A stretch of 64,000 nt of DNA from Photorhabdus australis DSM 17609 (GTDB lineage Bacteria > Pseudomonadota > Gammaproteobacteria > Enterobacterales > Enterobacteriaceae): NCBI RefSeq assembly GCF_000711895.1, contig NZ_JONO01000024.1, positions 1-64,000 of the forward strand. Reading direction: 5' to 3'. How positions within the stretch are numbered: the stretch's first letter is position 1; every line of letters starts with the position of its first letter. The position numbers and the translations under genes are program-made. Below the pieces are notes generated by a model, which saw nothing but the letters and a program-made list of their open reading frames with translations, did not search any database and was not told the origin of the DNA. This document shows positions 36,995 through 45,425 of this stretch, piece by piece.

Positions 36995-38003
36995 TAGCGC
37001 CCCCTCCTAAGGTTCGCAATTGCATTCCTAGTTACCTTTGGTAATTCGTTAAGATCTTTCCATCGTTCCAGAAGTTGCTGTGCCCATGGCTGAGCACCAA
37101 GAGTCGGGATTAAACCTGGGCCATCAGTCTGTGAAGGTCCTATTTTCTTCATAAGTTCCACCAAGGATTCATGACCATTAGTTGCAATTTTCAGTGCGTC
37201 TCTCAATTTTCTAGAATCTGGAGTCATATTGTCATCACCGAAGTCACGAGTTCCTGAGTGCGACTGAGGTGGAGAAGCGGGCGCAAATCCTCGGTTCCCA
37301 GAGCTGGCAGGAGTTGGAGCCACTGCTGAGTAAATGGCGTATCCTTAAAAGGCTCAGGTAAACTACTCTGACCTGCTGCAGCGGCTTCAGCGTCCGCTAA
37401 AACTTGTACCCTACCGTCATTATCCGAATGAAAACGACTGGCAAGTTCCTCAGCGAGGCTTTCATCGCACCTTTCAAGGAGATGCCACTTTGCCAGTGCA
37501 GCTATATTTAAAGTTATTCCTTGAGGCGCAGAAAGAGCATCACGCAAATAAACGGTATTTAAAAACCTTTTCATTAGCCGGGGATTGGCGTTTACTGCTA
37601 AAGAACGATGAAGAAGTGCCGCAAGACCCTGAGCTAAATCCATTAAACTTTTGAGGGTATCAACATGCTCTACTAGTTCATATAAAAACTCTTGATTGAT
37701 CGTTTCACCTTTCCAACTATTACGTAGTTTCTCAGGGATAACGCTAAGCGCATGATTGAACCTTTCCTTGCTAAAATGGCCTGCGTTAGTCTCTCGCTCA
37801 AGCAGTAAAAGGACCAGATACGCTTTCGCCTCATTCAAACCAAGGCGAGGAACATGGAGTGGAACCTGTATTAATTTATCGAAGTAGTTAGTTGCAACAT
37901 CGCCCGTAATTCCCGCACCATCGAAGTGAACCTTCATCGCAGCTTTTATGAAATCGTTATCTGCGGTAATGACGAAAGCGCTACGGCGAATGAATAGCAA
38001 CAT
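36994..38003 (-). pseudogene. qatA: qatA (KAP-family P-loop ATPase) remnant
   Basis: Reading begins inside the KAP ATPase (MLLFIRRSAFVITADND, PRLGLNEAKAYLVLLLLE) and continues with NANPRLMKRFLNTVYLRDAL, as in QatA. It shifts frame near 37260 (LLHLSRTQEL / TRDFGDDNMTPD) and finishes in the next frame as LRDALKIATNGHESLVELMKKIGPS to 36994. The N-terminal half with the Walker A is missing; upstream sequence belongs to a different ATPase. One small indel plus loss of the P-loop make it inactive. Confidence 0.82.
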
Positions 38004-38124
38004 CGGATTGCGTCTACGACATTGGATTTTCCACCATTATTTTCACCAACCAATACAGTTAAATCTGGGCGGGACTAACGGTCACATCATCAACGATGTT
38101 TTCTTTACCTCCAAACAGTGGCAC
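38000..38124 (-). pseudogene. N-terminal fragment of an OLD-like ATP-dependent nuclease gene
   Basis: Leftward from about 38124: LFGGKENIVDDVTVS, then, after a one-base shift, RPDLTVLVGENNGGKSNVVDAI. The VGENNGGKSN P-loop is typical of OLD/RecF-like ATPases. It ends abruptly at the start of the qatA remnant, so two truncated ATPase genes have been joined. Confidence 0.65.
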
Positions 38125-38166
38125 AGTGCGTTAACAGTTGCAGTTATATCCACGTGATGTCCCTTA

Positions 38167-38293
38167 TATACCCAATAGATTTCAAGATGGATCGCGACGG
38201 CAAAGGAGCGAATCCCCGGAAGCATAGATAACGATGTGACCGGGGTGAGAGAGTGCAGCCAACAAAGAGGCAACTTGAAAGATAACAGGTATA
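38167..38293. repeat. ERIC/IRU-type intergenic palindrome, 127 bp
   Basis: Begins TATACCCAATAG and ends GATAACAGGTATA, with an internal CCCCGG ... CCGGGG stem. It lies between the island remnants and the scrY-like gene and shares its outline with the copies at 44891, 43578, 46751, 56866 and 58989. Confidence 0.85.
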
Positions 38294-38346
38294 AACCAAA
38301 ATCTCTTTATAGGTAATAAGCTATGGCGGAAATCGGCTAACCTGCA

Positions 38347-39765
38347 TCAGAAGAGGTATTTAAATCGGGCACGTGCTCCGTAGCGTTGATCGTGATGACT
38401 GTTGGCAATTTTGTTGTTAGCATCCGTTTCCAGTATAGAGACATAAGCTCCAAGATAGAGATTGAAGTTCTTCATATTCATGAGGTTAGGAATCTGATAT
38501 GACGTATGAATGGTACGAATGTCATATTCGCCTGGTTCATTGAACGGCTGATCAATACGTGCAGCCATACCATCAGTGTTGAACTCTTTGATATTGTTGT
38601 GAGCATAGATATAGCCCAGTTCAAAGCGACGCCACATCACATTGATTCCAGCCGTGAAATTCTGCTCGCCTGAAGCATCTAAGTAAGCGGTATTTAGATT
38701 AGCAACAATACCATTCTCTGGATCAGTCGCCAGATTGTTCCAACTTAATGTCATACCGTAGCCATTGCGTCTGGATTGATCGATCCATTGCCCTTGAGCA
38801 TTCTGGTAACCGTAGGCGTTGTTGACCACATTGCTTTCCATCGCCACGGCTGCACTAAATTGATCTTTTTTCCACGCTATCACTGGACGCAGATAAGCAA
38901 CATTTTTATTATTATCCAATGTGTTACCGTGATAGATGTTATCCTGAAATAGTGCAGTGCCATCTTCAAGTAACGTATTGAGTTCGAAATACCAGTTACC
39001 GGCGTATTTGCTCAGCATCAGGCTACCACCACTGTTACTGCGGCCACGTCCTTCTTTCATCATGTAGATGTAACCGAAACCATCAGCATACAAATCGTTA
39101 GCAGTATTACCAGAATACTGAATAAAAGTATCCTGGTTAAGAGGAAACATATCGTAAGCTTCAAAACGCCCAATTTTGGTCTGCCAGTTTTTCTCATTAC
39201 CGAAGAAGAAGGCAGCATCATCGAGATTCATTTTTCCGGTCATATCTGCCAACGGCTGCACACTGAAACCAGCGAAGTTACCATTCTGATTACTACGATA
39301 ACCATCCAATCCAATTAAGATACGACCATTGATACCCCAGCGTTCTTTGTCACCCGGTTTCCAGTCTTTGTTATCTCTCGTTTTCAGAGAAGTTAGCTGG
39401 CCACTTCGGCTAGCGCCATCAAGATTGAATTCTACATCACCGTACAATTTCAGATTACCGAAATCATTCAACTTCAAATTATTAGTTGGCGCTGCCTTAT
39501 TTTCTTGCGAATTATTTTCCAACAAAGCGCTATGCTGTACCGCTTGTACAGTCTGCTGTTCGTTTTTAACGGTATGTTCCAGACTTTGTGCACGTTGTTC
39601 AGCCGCTATGGCGCGTGCTTCTGCCTGAGCAGCCCGTTGCTCTGCTTGTTGCAGTCTCTGCTCTAGTGCATTAAAGCGCTCTTCAATGTTGTTATAAGAA
39701 GAAGCAAAAGCAGAAGCTGAAAATATTAATCCTGGAGCGACAATCAGATAGTGAAGGTTTTTCAT
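38347..39765 (-). CDS. scrY: Carbohydrate-specific porin, ScrY/LamB-like
   Basis: About 472 aa from the ATG at 39765; a TTG at 39774 is an alternative. Signal peptide ends SASAFA. Residues 25-70 form an Ala/Gln-rich coiled coil (ALEQRLQQAEQRAAQAEARA), as in ScrY sucrose porin. The rest is an 18-strand-type barrel ending in the outer-membrane YLF signature (ARARFKYLF), with LKLYGDVEFNLDGASRS near its start. It lies 197 bases after scrK on the same strand. Intended substrate is probably sucrose or another sugar; scrA and scrB are absent here. Confidence 0.85.
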   Translation of the reverse strand: MKNLHYLIVAPGLIFSASAFASSYNNIEERFNALEQRLQQAEQRAAQAEARAIAAEQRAQSLEHTVKNEQQTVQAVQHSALLENNSQENKAAPTNNLKLNDFGNLKLYGDVEFNLDGASRSGQLTSLKTRDNKDWKPGDKERWGINGRILIGLDGYRSNQNGNFAGFSVQPLADMTGKMNLDDAAFFFGNEKNWQTKIGRFEAYDMFPLNQDTFIQYSGNTANDLYADGFGYIYMMKEGRGRSNSGGSLMLSKYAGNWYFELNTLLEDGTALFQDNIYHGNTLDNNKNVAYLRPVIAWKKDQFSAAVAMESNVVNNAYGYQNAQGQWIDQSRRNGYGMTLSWNNLATDPENGIVANLNTAYLDASGEQNFTAGINVMWRRFELGYIYAHNNIKEFNTDGMAARIDQPFNEPGEYDIRTIHTSYQIPNLMNMKNFNLYLGAYVSILETDANNKIANSHHDQRYGARARFKYLF

Positions 39766-39962
39766 GATACTCAACCCATCGAAATATAGTTATTCTTGTT
39801 CTACTAAATTACAAAACCGATTTTTCAGGAAAAGATAATTGAGTTGATTGACAGATTCAGATAGTAATCAAGTTCGTTAACCAGCTCAAGCTATTGTAAT
39901 CGATTCCTCAAATTCGGCGGGAAAGTGAAGAAATGGTAAGTCAAATACCCACCACCATATAC

Positions 39963-40898
39963 TTAGGCGCGCATCTGTAAGAAAGTACTCAATTCATCCG
40001 CGTATGGCAGCGCAGTCATCGCACCTTTAGCGGTAGTCGACAATGCGCCGCAGGCTTGAGCCTGAGCGATAACCACCGTCCATTCGTCACTCTGCGGGAT
40101 ACCTCCCAGTTTTGCCAGTGCTGCCAACAGACCAGCAACAAATGCATCACCAGCGCCGGTCGTATCAACGGGGATAATTGGTGTAGCATCAAAATGACGG
40201 AGTTGTTTGCCGTCGTGCACGTAAACACCATCACGACCAAGCGTCACCAGGAGTAAGCATAATGGAAAGCGAGTCATCATCCAGTCAATCGCGTTCTCCA
40301 GTTGATCAATGTTGCTGATGAAATTAAGTTCATCGCGTGAAATTTTTACTACATCCGCCAACATCAACGCCTTTTCCAAACACGGGCGCAACTCTTTCGG
40401 TTGCTTCCATACCTCCTCTCGGATATTAGGATCAAAACTCACCCAACCACCTGCTGCCTTAATGTTTTCCATTGCATTCAATGTGGTACTACGGCTTGGC
40501 TCCTGCGACAAAGCGATTGAGCAAATATGTAACCATTCCCCAGCGCTAAATTCTGGTACATCAGCAGGCTGTAGAAACAGATCAGCACTAGGAGTTACCA
40601 TAAAAGTAAATGAGCGTTCACCCTGCTGATCCAAATCGACTACTACAGTAGAAGTGTGGTATTGGTCGTCTTGTATCATGTGACGGATATCTACGCCTTC
40701 AGCATGCAGCACCTGTCGCAGGAATGTGCCAAAGCTATCTTTACCTACGCGACCAATAAAACCGCTATTACCTCCCAATCGTGCGACACCCACTGCCACA
40801 TTAGCTGGTGCACCACCAGGACACTTCAGGTAACTGTTTGAATTTTCAGGTACCAAATCGATAACGGCGTCACCCAGCACCCAGACGCGATTAACCAT
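39963..40898 (-). CDS. scrK: Fructokinase (PfkB family), ScrK-like
   Basis: 311-aa sugar kinase of the ribokinase/PfkB family. Substrate-site GGAPANVAVGVARLGG is near residue 28 and the PfkB signature DTTGAGDAFVAGLLAAL near 245, with the catalytic D in GAGDAF. ScrK phosphorylates fructose released from sucrose-6-phosphate. Aminoimidazole riboside kinases look similar, so substrate is not certain. It is the first gene of a leftward pair with the porin, and a CRP-like site lies about 100 bases upstream. Confidence 0.82.
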   Translation of the reverse strand: MVNRVWVLGDAVIDLVPENSNSYLKCPGGAPANVAVGVARLGGNSGFIGRVGKDSFGTFLRQVLHAEGVDIRHMIQDDQYHTSTVVVDLDQQGERSFTFMVTPSADLFLQPADVPEFSAGEWLHICSIALSQEPSRSTTLNAMENIKAAGGWVSFDPNIREEVWKQPKELRPCLEKALMLADVVKISRDELNFISNIDQLENAIDWMMTRFPLCLLLVTLGRDGVYVHDGKQLRHFDATPIIPVDTTGAGDAFVAGLLAALAKLGGIPQSDEWTVVIAQAQACGALSTTAKGAMTALPYADELSTFLQMRA

Positions 40899-40993
40899 GT
40901 TAAATCCCTATTTCCTATTAAGATAAAATAATGAGTTAAAATAAAAGAACCAATTTAGCGACACAATAAAATCATGCCAAACAACATCAATAG

Positions 40994-41039
40994 AGTGAAA
41001 GAGATCAAAAAACAGTGGCACTTTATTGTTCTCGTGCCA
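40994..41039 (-). promoter_or_regulatory. CRP-like site and adjacent operator-like dyad upstream of scrK
   Basis: AGTGA-N6-TCAAA at 40994-41009 differs from the TGTGA-N6-TCACA CRP motif at few positions. Next to it is an exact dyad TGGCAC-N12-GTGCCA (41016-41039), which could bind a LacI-type repressor such as ScrR. Both lie 96-141 bases before the scrK start. Confidence 0.5.
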
Positions 41040-41415
41040 TTTTTTACCACATTTGCATAGTGCTACTCGAAAGTAACAATTTATTAAATATAACATTAAT
41101 ATAGCTAATCGGTACTTATTCAGTATTCTTAACTGATAACGACTATTCATATAATTCATCTTTTTATCTCATACAAATAATAGGGATATATAGATTGTAC
41201 ATCCCAGAAGCTTGAATTAGAAAAATATAGTTTGATCAACAGCATACATTTTATTTCGTTAGAAATATAAATTTCAGGCACAATATATTCAACAGATTTT
41301 CAACAATACAGCAAAAAATTATACGAAAAGGGAACTTATTACCTATTCTTAAATAAGAATTTAGTAACGTAGATAAATTATCTGACTCCAATAAACCCCT
41401 AATGAGGTACCAACT
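41040..41415. other. AT-rich intergenic, promoter region of the small peptide gene
   Basis: No gene; the leftward frame at 40908-41159 is not convincing. A short dyad ATTCTTA-AA-TAAGAAT (41345-41360) lies about 55 bases before the peptide start and could be an operator. Confidence 0.4.
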
Positions 41416-41583
41416 ATGAAGAAGTTATCAGCTTGCCTTTTAGCGTTAAGTATTACCACCTTCTCCGCCAACCCGGCATTCGCAACTATCTGTTTGCAAA
41501 GCGATAAGTCACTGACAAAATGTACTCAAATATGCGGACCGATAGCTCTTTATAGTATTTTTTTCTCAATGGCTTGCTTTTAA
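41416..41583 (+). CDS. Small exported cysteine-containing peptide (55 aa)
   Basis: Starts at ATG 41416 with GAGGT spaced 7 bases. The first 24 residues are a clear Sec signal peptide (LSACLLALSITTFSANPAFA) with a cleavage motif AFA. The mature peptide is about 32 residues with four cysteines (TICLQ, TKCTQICGP, MACF) and a hydrophobic end (IALYSIFFSMA). A terminator follows at 41607. Size, cysteines and export suggest a secreted effector, bacteriocin-like or signalling peptide, but I know no family for it. Confidence 0.7.
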   Translation: MKKLSACLLALSITTFSANPAFATICLQSDKSLTKCTQICGPIALYSIFFSMACF

Positions 41584-41606
41584 ATTAATCCAATCAATAG
41601 CATGAA

Positions 41607-41640
41607 AAAGTGACAGGAATAATTTTATTCTTGTCGCTTT
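41607..41640 (+). terminator. Terminator after the small peptide gene
   Basis: A long stem AAAGTGACAGGAATA / TATTCTTGTCGCTTT (pairs include G-U) with a 4-base loop and flanking A and T runs. It may work in both directions. Confidence 0.7.
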
Positions 41641-41789
41641 ACCATATGATTATCACTCTCATTTTCTTTATAAAATATAATCTAATAGCAACCAACATAA
41701 AGCCATAGTTAAAGCTATTTTTCTGCCTATTTAAGTTTATTAATTCTTAAATCCACACTCATAAACAATCAATAAAATAGTCAAAAATA

Positions 41790-42377
41790 TTAAACATAAA
41801 CACAATTTTCAAAAATTCTTATTAATGGTTGATAGTTGCATTGATAGGCCGAAATATTAGCCATAATCCATTGCTTAGCATCCACAGACTCAAAAGAAAT
41901 ATTATATCCATAGTTTATAACAATATATTCAAATAACAAGCGTTGTGTTCGCCCATTTCCTTCTCTAAAAGGATGAATTACATTTAATTCTGCATAATAC
42001 CCAGCAAGTTTTTTGATGAATTCTTGATGGTTTAATCCCATAAGATAATTTTCACTCTCTAACATATCGAATATTCTATTTCCTTCGATTTCAATACGTT
42101 CAGCATTACAAAAACGGGTATTACCTTTTGATATATCAATTGTTCTAAGCTGACCCGCCCAATCATATAAATCCGAAAATATTTGTTTATGGAGTTGACA
42201 CCAAAAAGCTAAATCGTAAGGTGGTTCCAGAAATGAAATATTTAATATAGCAAGCTCAGTGAATTCCCTCTCCGCCTGTTCCAGAATGATTGAATCACGA
42301 ATACCTAATTTATTGACGAGAATATCTGTGCCTAAGTATGTGTAGGGATCTTGTCCTGCACCATATTTATCTATCAT
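41790..42377 (-). CDS. fic: Fic-domain AMPylase (toxin)
   Basis: About 195 aa from the ATG at 42377; a GTG start at 42395 is also possible. The Fic motif HPFREGNGRT is complete, with the catalytic histidine and both glycines. N-terminal DPYTYLGTDILVNKLGI and LFDWAG-like DLYDWAGQLRTIDISKG are usual in Fic toxins of the YhfG-Fic type. These modify target proteins (e.g. DNA gyrase) with AMP. The start overlaps the antitoxin-like gene, so translation is coupled. Confidence 0.9.
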   Translation of the reverse strand: MIDKYGAGQDPYTYLGTDILVNKLGIRDSIILEQAEREFTELAILNISFLEPPYDLAFWCQLHKQIFSDLYDWAGQLRTIDISKGNTRFCNAERIEIEGNRIFDMLESENYLMGLNHQEFIKKLAGYYAELNVIHPFREGNGRTQRLLFEYIVINYGYNISFESVDAKQWIMANISAYQCNYQPLIRIFENCVYV

Positions 42378-42867
42378 AATCTCCCCACTGTTCACTGTAT
42401 TTTCTAATTAAATGATCTCTCAGATTTTCTTGTTCCTCTTTAGTTACAGGTAAACTATTCATAGTAATATCCATTCCTTCAAGGCGCATACTGTGCCTGT
42501 AGTTTTCCAGTTTCACTCGGTCAAAATAATGTTTTTTCTCATTATAAGTTGTCATTATTGTTTTTTTATCTTTTCGGTTTCTAATATTTTTCTCTTGCTG
42601 ACGGGAATATTTAAATTGAGCAAGATCCAAGTCACTCAATTTACAGTTAATTGCCTGTCCGCTTTCGAATATTCCCCAAGAAATAACCTCGAAATAACTC
42701 GCCTTACCATTTCTGATACGGTTAATCTTTACCTCTAAGTCTTGTTGTAGTGTTTGCAATACCTGTTGTACTTTACGCTCAGATATCCCTGTTGCATCCA
42801 CAATTGAACGAGTATTAGGATGATTTAATTTAGCCAGAGCCGCCATAACAGCTAATTCATATTTCAT
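42367..42867 (-). CDS. Winged-helix protein with YhfG-like C-terminus, putative Fic antitoxin
   Basis: About 166 aa from the ATG at 42867 (GGGA upstream). Residues 1-70 are a winged helix (AVMAALAKLNHPNTRSIVDATGISERKVQQVLQTL). The last 60 residues (YFDRVKLENYRHSMRLEGMDI) follow E. coli YhfG, the small antitoxin that inhibits Fic. Ordinary YhfG is only about 55 aa, so this is an unusual fusion that could also autoregulate the operon through DNA binding. It overlaps fic. Confidence 0.75.
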   Translation of the reverse strand: MKYELAVMAALAKLNHPNTRSIVDATGISERKVQQVLQTLQQDLEVKINRIRNGKASYFEVISWGIFESGQAINCKLSDLDLAQFKYSRQQEKNIRNRKDKKTIMTTYNEKKHYFDRVKLENYRHSMRLEGMDITMNSLPVTKEEQENLRDHLIRKYSEQWGDYDR

Positions 42868-42950
42868 TTGTATTCCCAAATACCTATATATAAGCAACAA
42901 CAGTATAAAACACCAAAATAGAAAAAACCATAAAGTAAACCAAAGTTATA

Positions 42951-43481
42951 TTACCGACAGATTCTATAGAGCACATGTTCACGAAGCGGATGTCCATTCG
43001 GTAATAAAGGATGCAAAAAAGTATTTTCATCTTTCACCATTCCAAGCTTCTCCATAACTTTTTGAGATCGCAAATTAGAAACTGTAGTAAATGCAACTAC
43101 TTCCTCAAGTTTTAATCTGGTGAAAGCAAAATCTAATGCCTGACAAGCAGCTTCGCTAGCATAACCTTTACCCCAAAATGGCTTATCAAGACGCCAGGCA
43201 ATTTCGACACAAGGTGAAAATGGTAATTCCGCTACAGGAATATTCAAACCGACAAAACCAATAAAATCCTCAGTTTCTTTCAGCTCCACAGCCCATAATC
43301 CCCAATCACCCTGTTGCTCAAATTTCTGAATAATTTTATCCGCCATGGCATTACTTTGTTCAATCGTCAAAGTGGCAGGAAAGTATTCCATAACCTCGGC
43401 ATTACTATTCAAACGAAAGAACGGTGTCCTATCTTCCTCTTGCCATTTTCGCATTATTAGTCTGTTGGTTTCCAATATCAT
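42951..43481 (-). CDS. GNAT acetyltransferase, RimJ/RimL-like
   Basis: 176 aa of the RimJ/RimL/YdaF type. ETNRLIMRKWQEEDRTPFF is the usual start, DKPFWGKGYASEAACQALDFAF gives the acetyl-CoA-binding Q/R-x-x-G-x-A site, and AFTTVSNLRSQKVMEKLGM is the typical closing helix. It probably acetylates an amino terminus or small molecule; the substrate is unknown. Stands alone downstream of an ERIC element. Confidence 0.88.
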   Translation of the reverse strand: MILETNRLIMRKWQEEDRTPFFRLNSNAEVMEYFPATLTIEQSNAMADKIIQKFEQQGDWGLWAVELKETEDFIGFVGLNIPVAELPFSPCVEIAWRLDKPFWGKGYASEAACQALDFAFTRLKLEEVVAFTTVSNLRSQKVMEKLGMVKDENTFLHPLLPNGHPLREHVLYRICR

Positions 43482-43577
43482 AATTATCTTTCCTTAAATA
43501 TAAGCTAGAAAATATATTCATATGTGCGGCAAATCACATACTTTAAATGTACATCAACTAAGAGAATTAAAGCATAT

Positions 43578-43680
43578 TATACCCAATGAATTTCAAGATG
43601 CATCGCGACGGCAAGGGAGCAAATCCCCGGGGTAAGCGAGTGCAGCCAACAAAGAGGCAACTTGAAAGATAACGGGTATA
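43578..43680. repeat. ERIC/IRU-type element, shortened (103 bp)
   Basis: Same termini as the other copies (TATACCC ... AACGGGTATA) but missing about 24 bases of the central arm. It lies in the 328-bp gap between the GNAT gene and the bactofilin gene, which otherwise holds no gene. Confidence 0.85.
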
Positions 43681-43762
43681 AACAGATAACCGCTATAACA
43701 GACAAGATTAAAGATAAATAGGGTAATCATTCAAAAGACTAAACATTTATCAGAAAGGAATG

Positions 43763-43802
43763 GCCCGTGCCGGAAACCATCAGAATCACACATCACACGG
43801 GC
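43763..43802 (-). terminator. Possible hairpin terminator after the bactofilin gene
   Basis: GCCCGTG (43763-43769) pairs with CACGGGC (43796-43802) across a 26-base loop, 8 bases after the leftward stop. Only a short T stretch follows, so strength is uncertain. Confidence 0.4.
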
Positions 43803-43809
43803 TTGACTA

Positions 43810-44475
43810 TCAGGCACTTGTTTTTACCGTGGCCTTATCTTTGGATTTATCATTATTGCTATCTTTAATTGGAACAACACGCTCAGATGTGGATTTATCT
43901 TTATTCTCAATCTGTTCCGATTGACCCAAAAATAAACCACCACGTTTGATAGACATACTGCCACAACGACTGATACCACGTAGTTCACCATGTTCAAGAA
44001 TATCCAACGTTGCTGCACAGCAAGTTCCTTCAACATTGCCATCAATAATGATTTCTGGCGCACTGAGTTCACCTTCAACCCGCCCGGCATGCATAATTTG
44101 AATCGCACCCTCTTTCACTCGGATATTCCCAATCACTTTGCCCCAGATCTGTATATCACCTTCCACATCAATATCGCCTTTAAATACCGAGCTTTTAGCG
44201 ACAATCGTACAACGGCGGGCTTCTGCATTGGTGTTCTTTTTACCATCAACAGCTTGAGACACCGGTTCAGCAGCCACTGTCTCTGTTTTTTTTCCAAACA
44301 TAGTTTTTAATCTCGACCTCATGTGAATAAAGCAAAATATTAAAGCCAGAAAAGAGAGAATCGCTGTCACGGCACAGCTAATAAGATTACCAGCCAGATA
44401 GAATCCCAGAGCAATGCTCCACATGACCCATATACAGCTGAGAAAAATGTTGTCTGAAAAACGATGTTTTGCCAT
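43810..44475 (-). CDS. Bactofilin-family (polymer-forming cytoskeletal) protein
   Basis: 221 aa. Two N-terminal membrane segments (FLSCIWVMWSIALGFYLAG and ISCAVTAILSFLALIFCF) precede a bactofilin beta-helix from about residue 88: TIVAKSSVFKGDIDVEGDIQIWGKVIGNI ... GRVEGELSAPEIIIDG. The end is Lys/Asp-rich and unordered. Bactofilins form filaments at the membrane that position other proteins. Membrane-anchored versions are common in gamma-proteobacteria. Single gene; no partner seen. Confidence 0.9.
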   Translation of the reverse strand: MAKHRFSDNIFLSCIWVMWSIALGFYLAGNLISCAVTAILSFLALIFCFIHMRSRLKTMFGKKTETVAAEPVSQAVDGKKNTNAEARRCTIVAKSSVFKGDIDVEGDIQIWGKVIGNIRVKEGAIQIMHAGRVEGELSAPEIIIDGNVEGTCCAATLDILEHGELRGISRCGSMSIKRGGLFLGQSEQIENKDKSTSERVVPIKDSNNDKSKDKATVKTSA

Positions 44476-44890
44476 GTTCTTTCGCTTTCTTATTATTTTT
44501 CATGCTTTTTTCATTAGAAAATACAAATCAAATCACTATCTTAACAGAATCAATAGCAATCAATGCTAAGGGAAAGCCAGTATTTACTGTGTTATTAAAC
44601 GCTTAAAACCATTATCCATTCTTCTGTTAGGCGCTCAGATAACAATTAATAAGGAAAATTTAATATTAAAATAGAAGCATTGACCATGGAATTGATAACA
44701 TACACAAATAATAAAGTCACGTTATTAATGTTTAGTTTTATTTACAAATCAAGTGATAATAAAAATATTCATCAATCGAATAGGACTGGCATAACAATAA
44801 TCAAAAACAGGAAATTAAGAATGGAATACTCTATAGAAATGATAATTTAAGCCTCAAGCTCTTTTTGAAAATGACTGAACTTTTCTGTTC
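44476..44890. other. Intergenic between bactofilin gene and ERIC element
   Basis: AT-rich, with no reading frame of interest. The bactofilin promoter must lie close to 44480-44540. The following ERIC copy starts at 44891. Confidence 0.4.
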
Positions 44891-45013
44891 TATACCCAAT
44901 AGATTTCAAGATGGATCGCGACGGCAAGGGAGCGAATCCCCGGGCGCATAGATAACGATGTGACCGGGGTGGATGCAGCCAACAAAGAGGCAACTTGGAA
45001 GATAACAGGTATA
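44891..45013. repeat. ERIC/IRU-type intergenic palindrome, 123 bp
   Basis: Begins TATACCCAATAG and ends AGATAACAGGTATA, with CCCCGG and CCGGGG arms. Slightly shorter than the 127-bp copy at 38167. Confidence 0.85.
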
Positions 45014-45086
45014 TAATTAGAGAATTTAATCAAGCAATAACTATTAAAATGAAAATTGCTATTAATATGAGTATACGAAATTTTTT

Positions 45087-45425
45087 TCACTGACATGATT
45101 TTCGTAGCTTATCCGGTTTATTAGTAGCCCAAGGTAAAGCTAACAATACTTTTAAAATCACCCGAGACAATAACCGCTGAACTACTGGTTCCAAACTGCA
45201 ATTTTTCCAAAGGATTTCGACATTCTTCGGGGCCATGACCTTTTTTCCTTTCAACTCTACACTGGAGATCACAGTCTGATTGGACGTATTTGGATCGACG
45301 GAATACAATATAGTAATAATAGAGTCACTGAAAGTAACAATGCAATGGTATTGAGCAGTTTTATTTACAAAAGAAACGACGCCAAATGTTAATATAGCTA
45401 CTATCACAATTCTATTCAGTTTCAT
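45087..45425 (-). CDS. Hypothetical exported or membrane-anchored protein (112 aa)
   Basis: The N-terminus (KLNRIVIVAILTFGVVSFV) is a signal peptide or membrane anchor. The remainder has two Cys (HCIVTF, NCSLE) that could pair in the periplasm and no family I know. The last 30 residues are basic and look less well formed, so a frameshift near the end cannot be excluded. It is flanked by an ERIC element on one side and a long AT-rich gap on the other. Confidence 0.5.
   Translation of the reverse strand: MKLNRIVIVAILTFGVVSFVNKTAQYHCIVTFSDSIITILYSVDPNTSNQTVISSVELKGKKVMAPKNVEILWKNCSLEPVVQRLLSRVILKVLLALPWATNKPDKLRKSCQ

Noticed and set aside
40908-41159. Leftward 83-codon frame upstream of scrK
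   Set aside because: Composition is that of AT-rich non-coding DNA, it overlaps the probable CRP site and promoter, and has no ribosome site.
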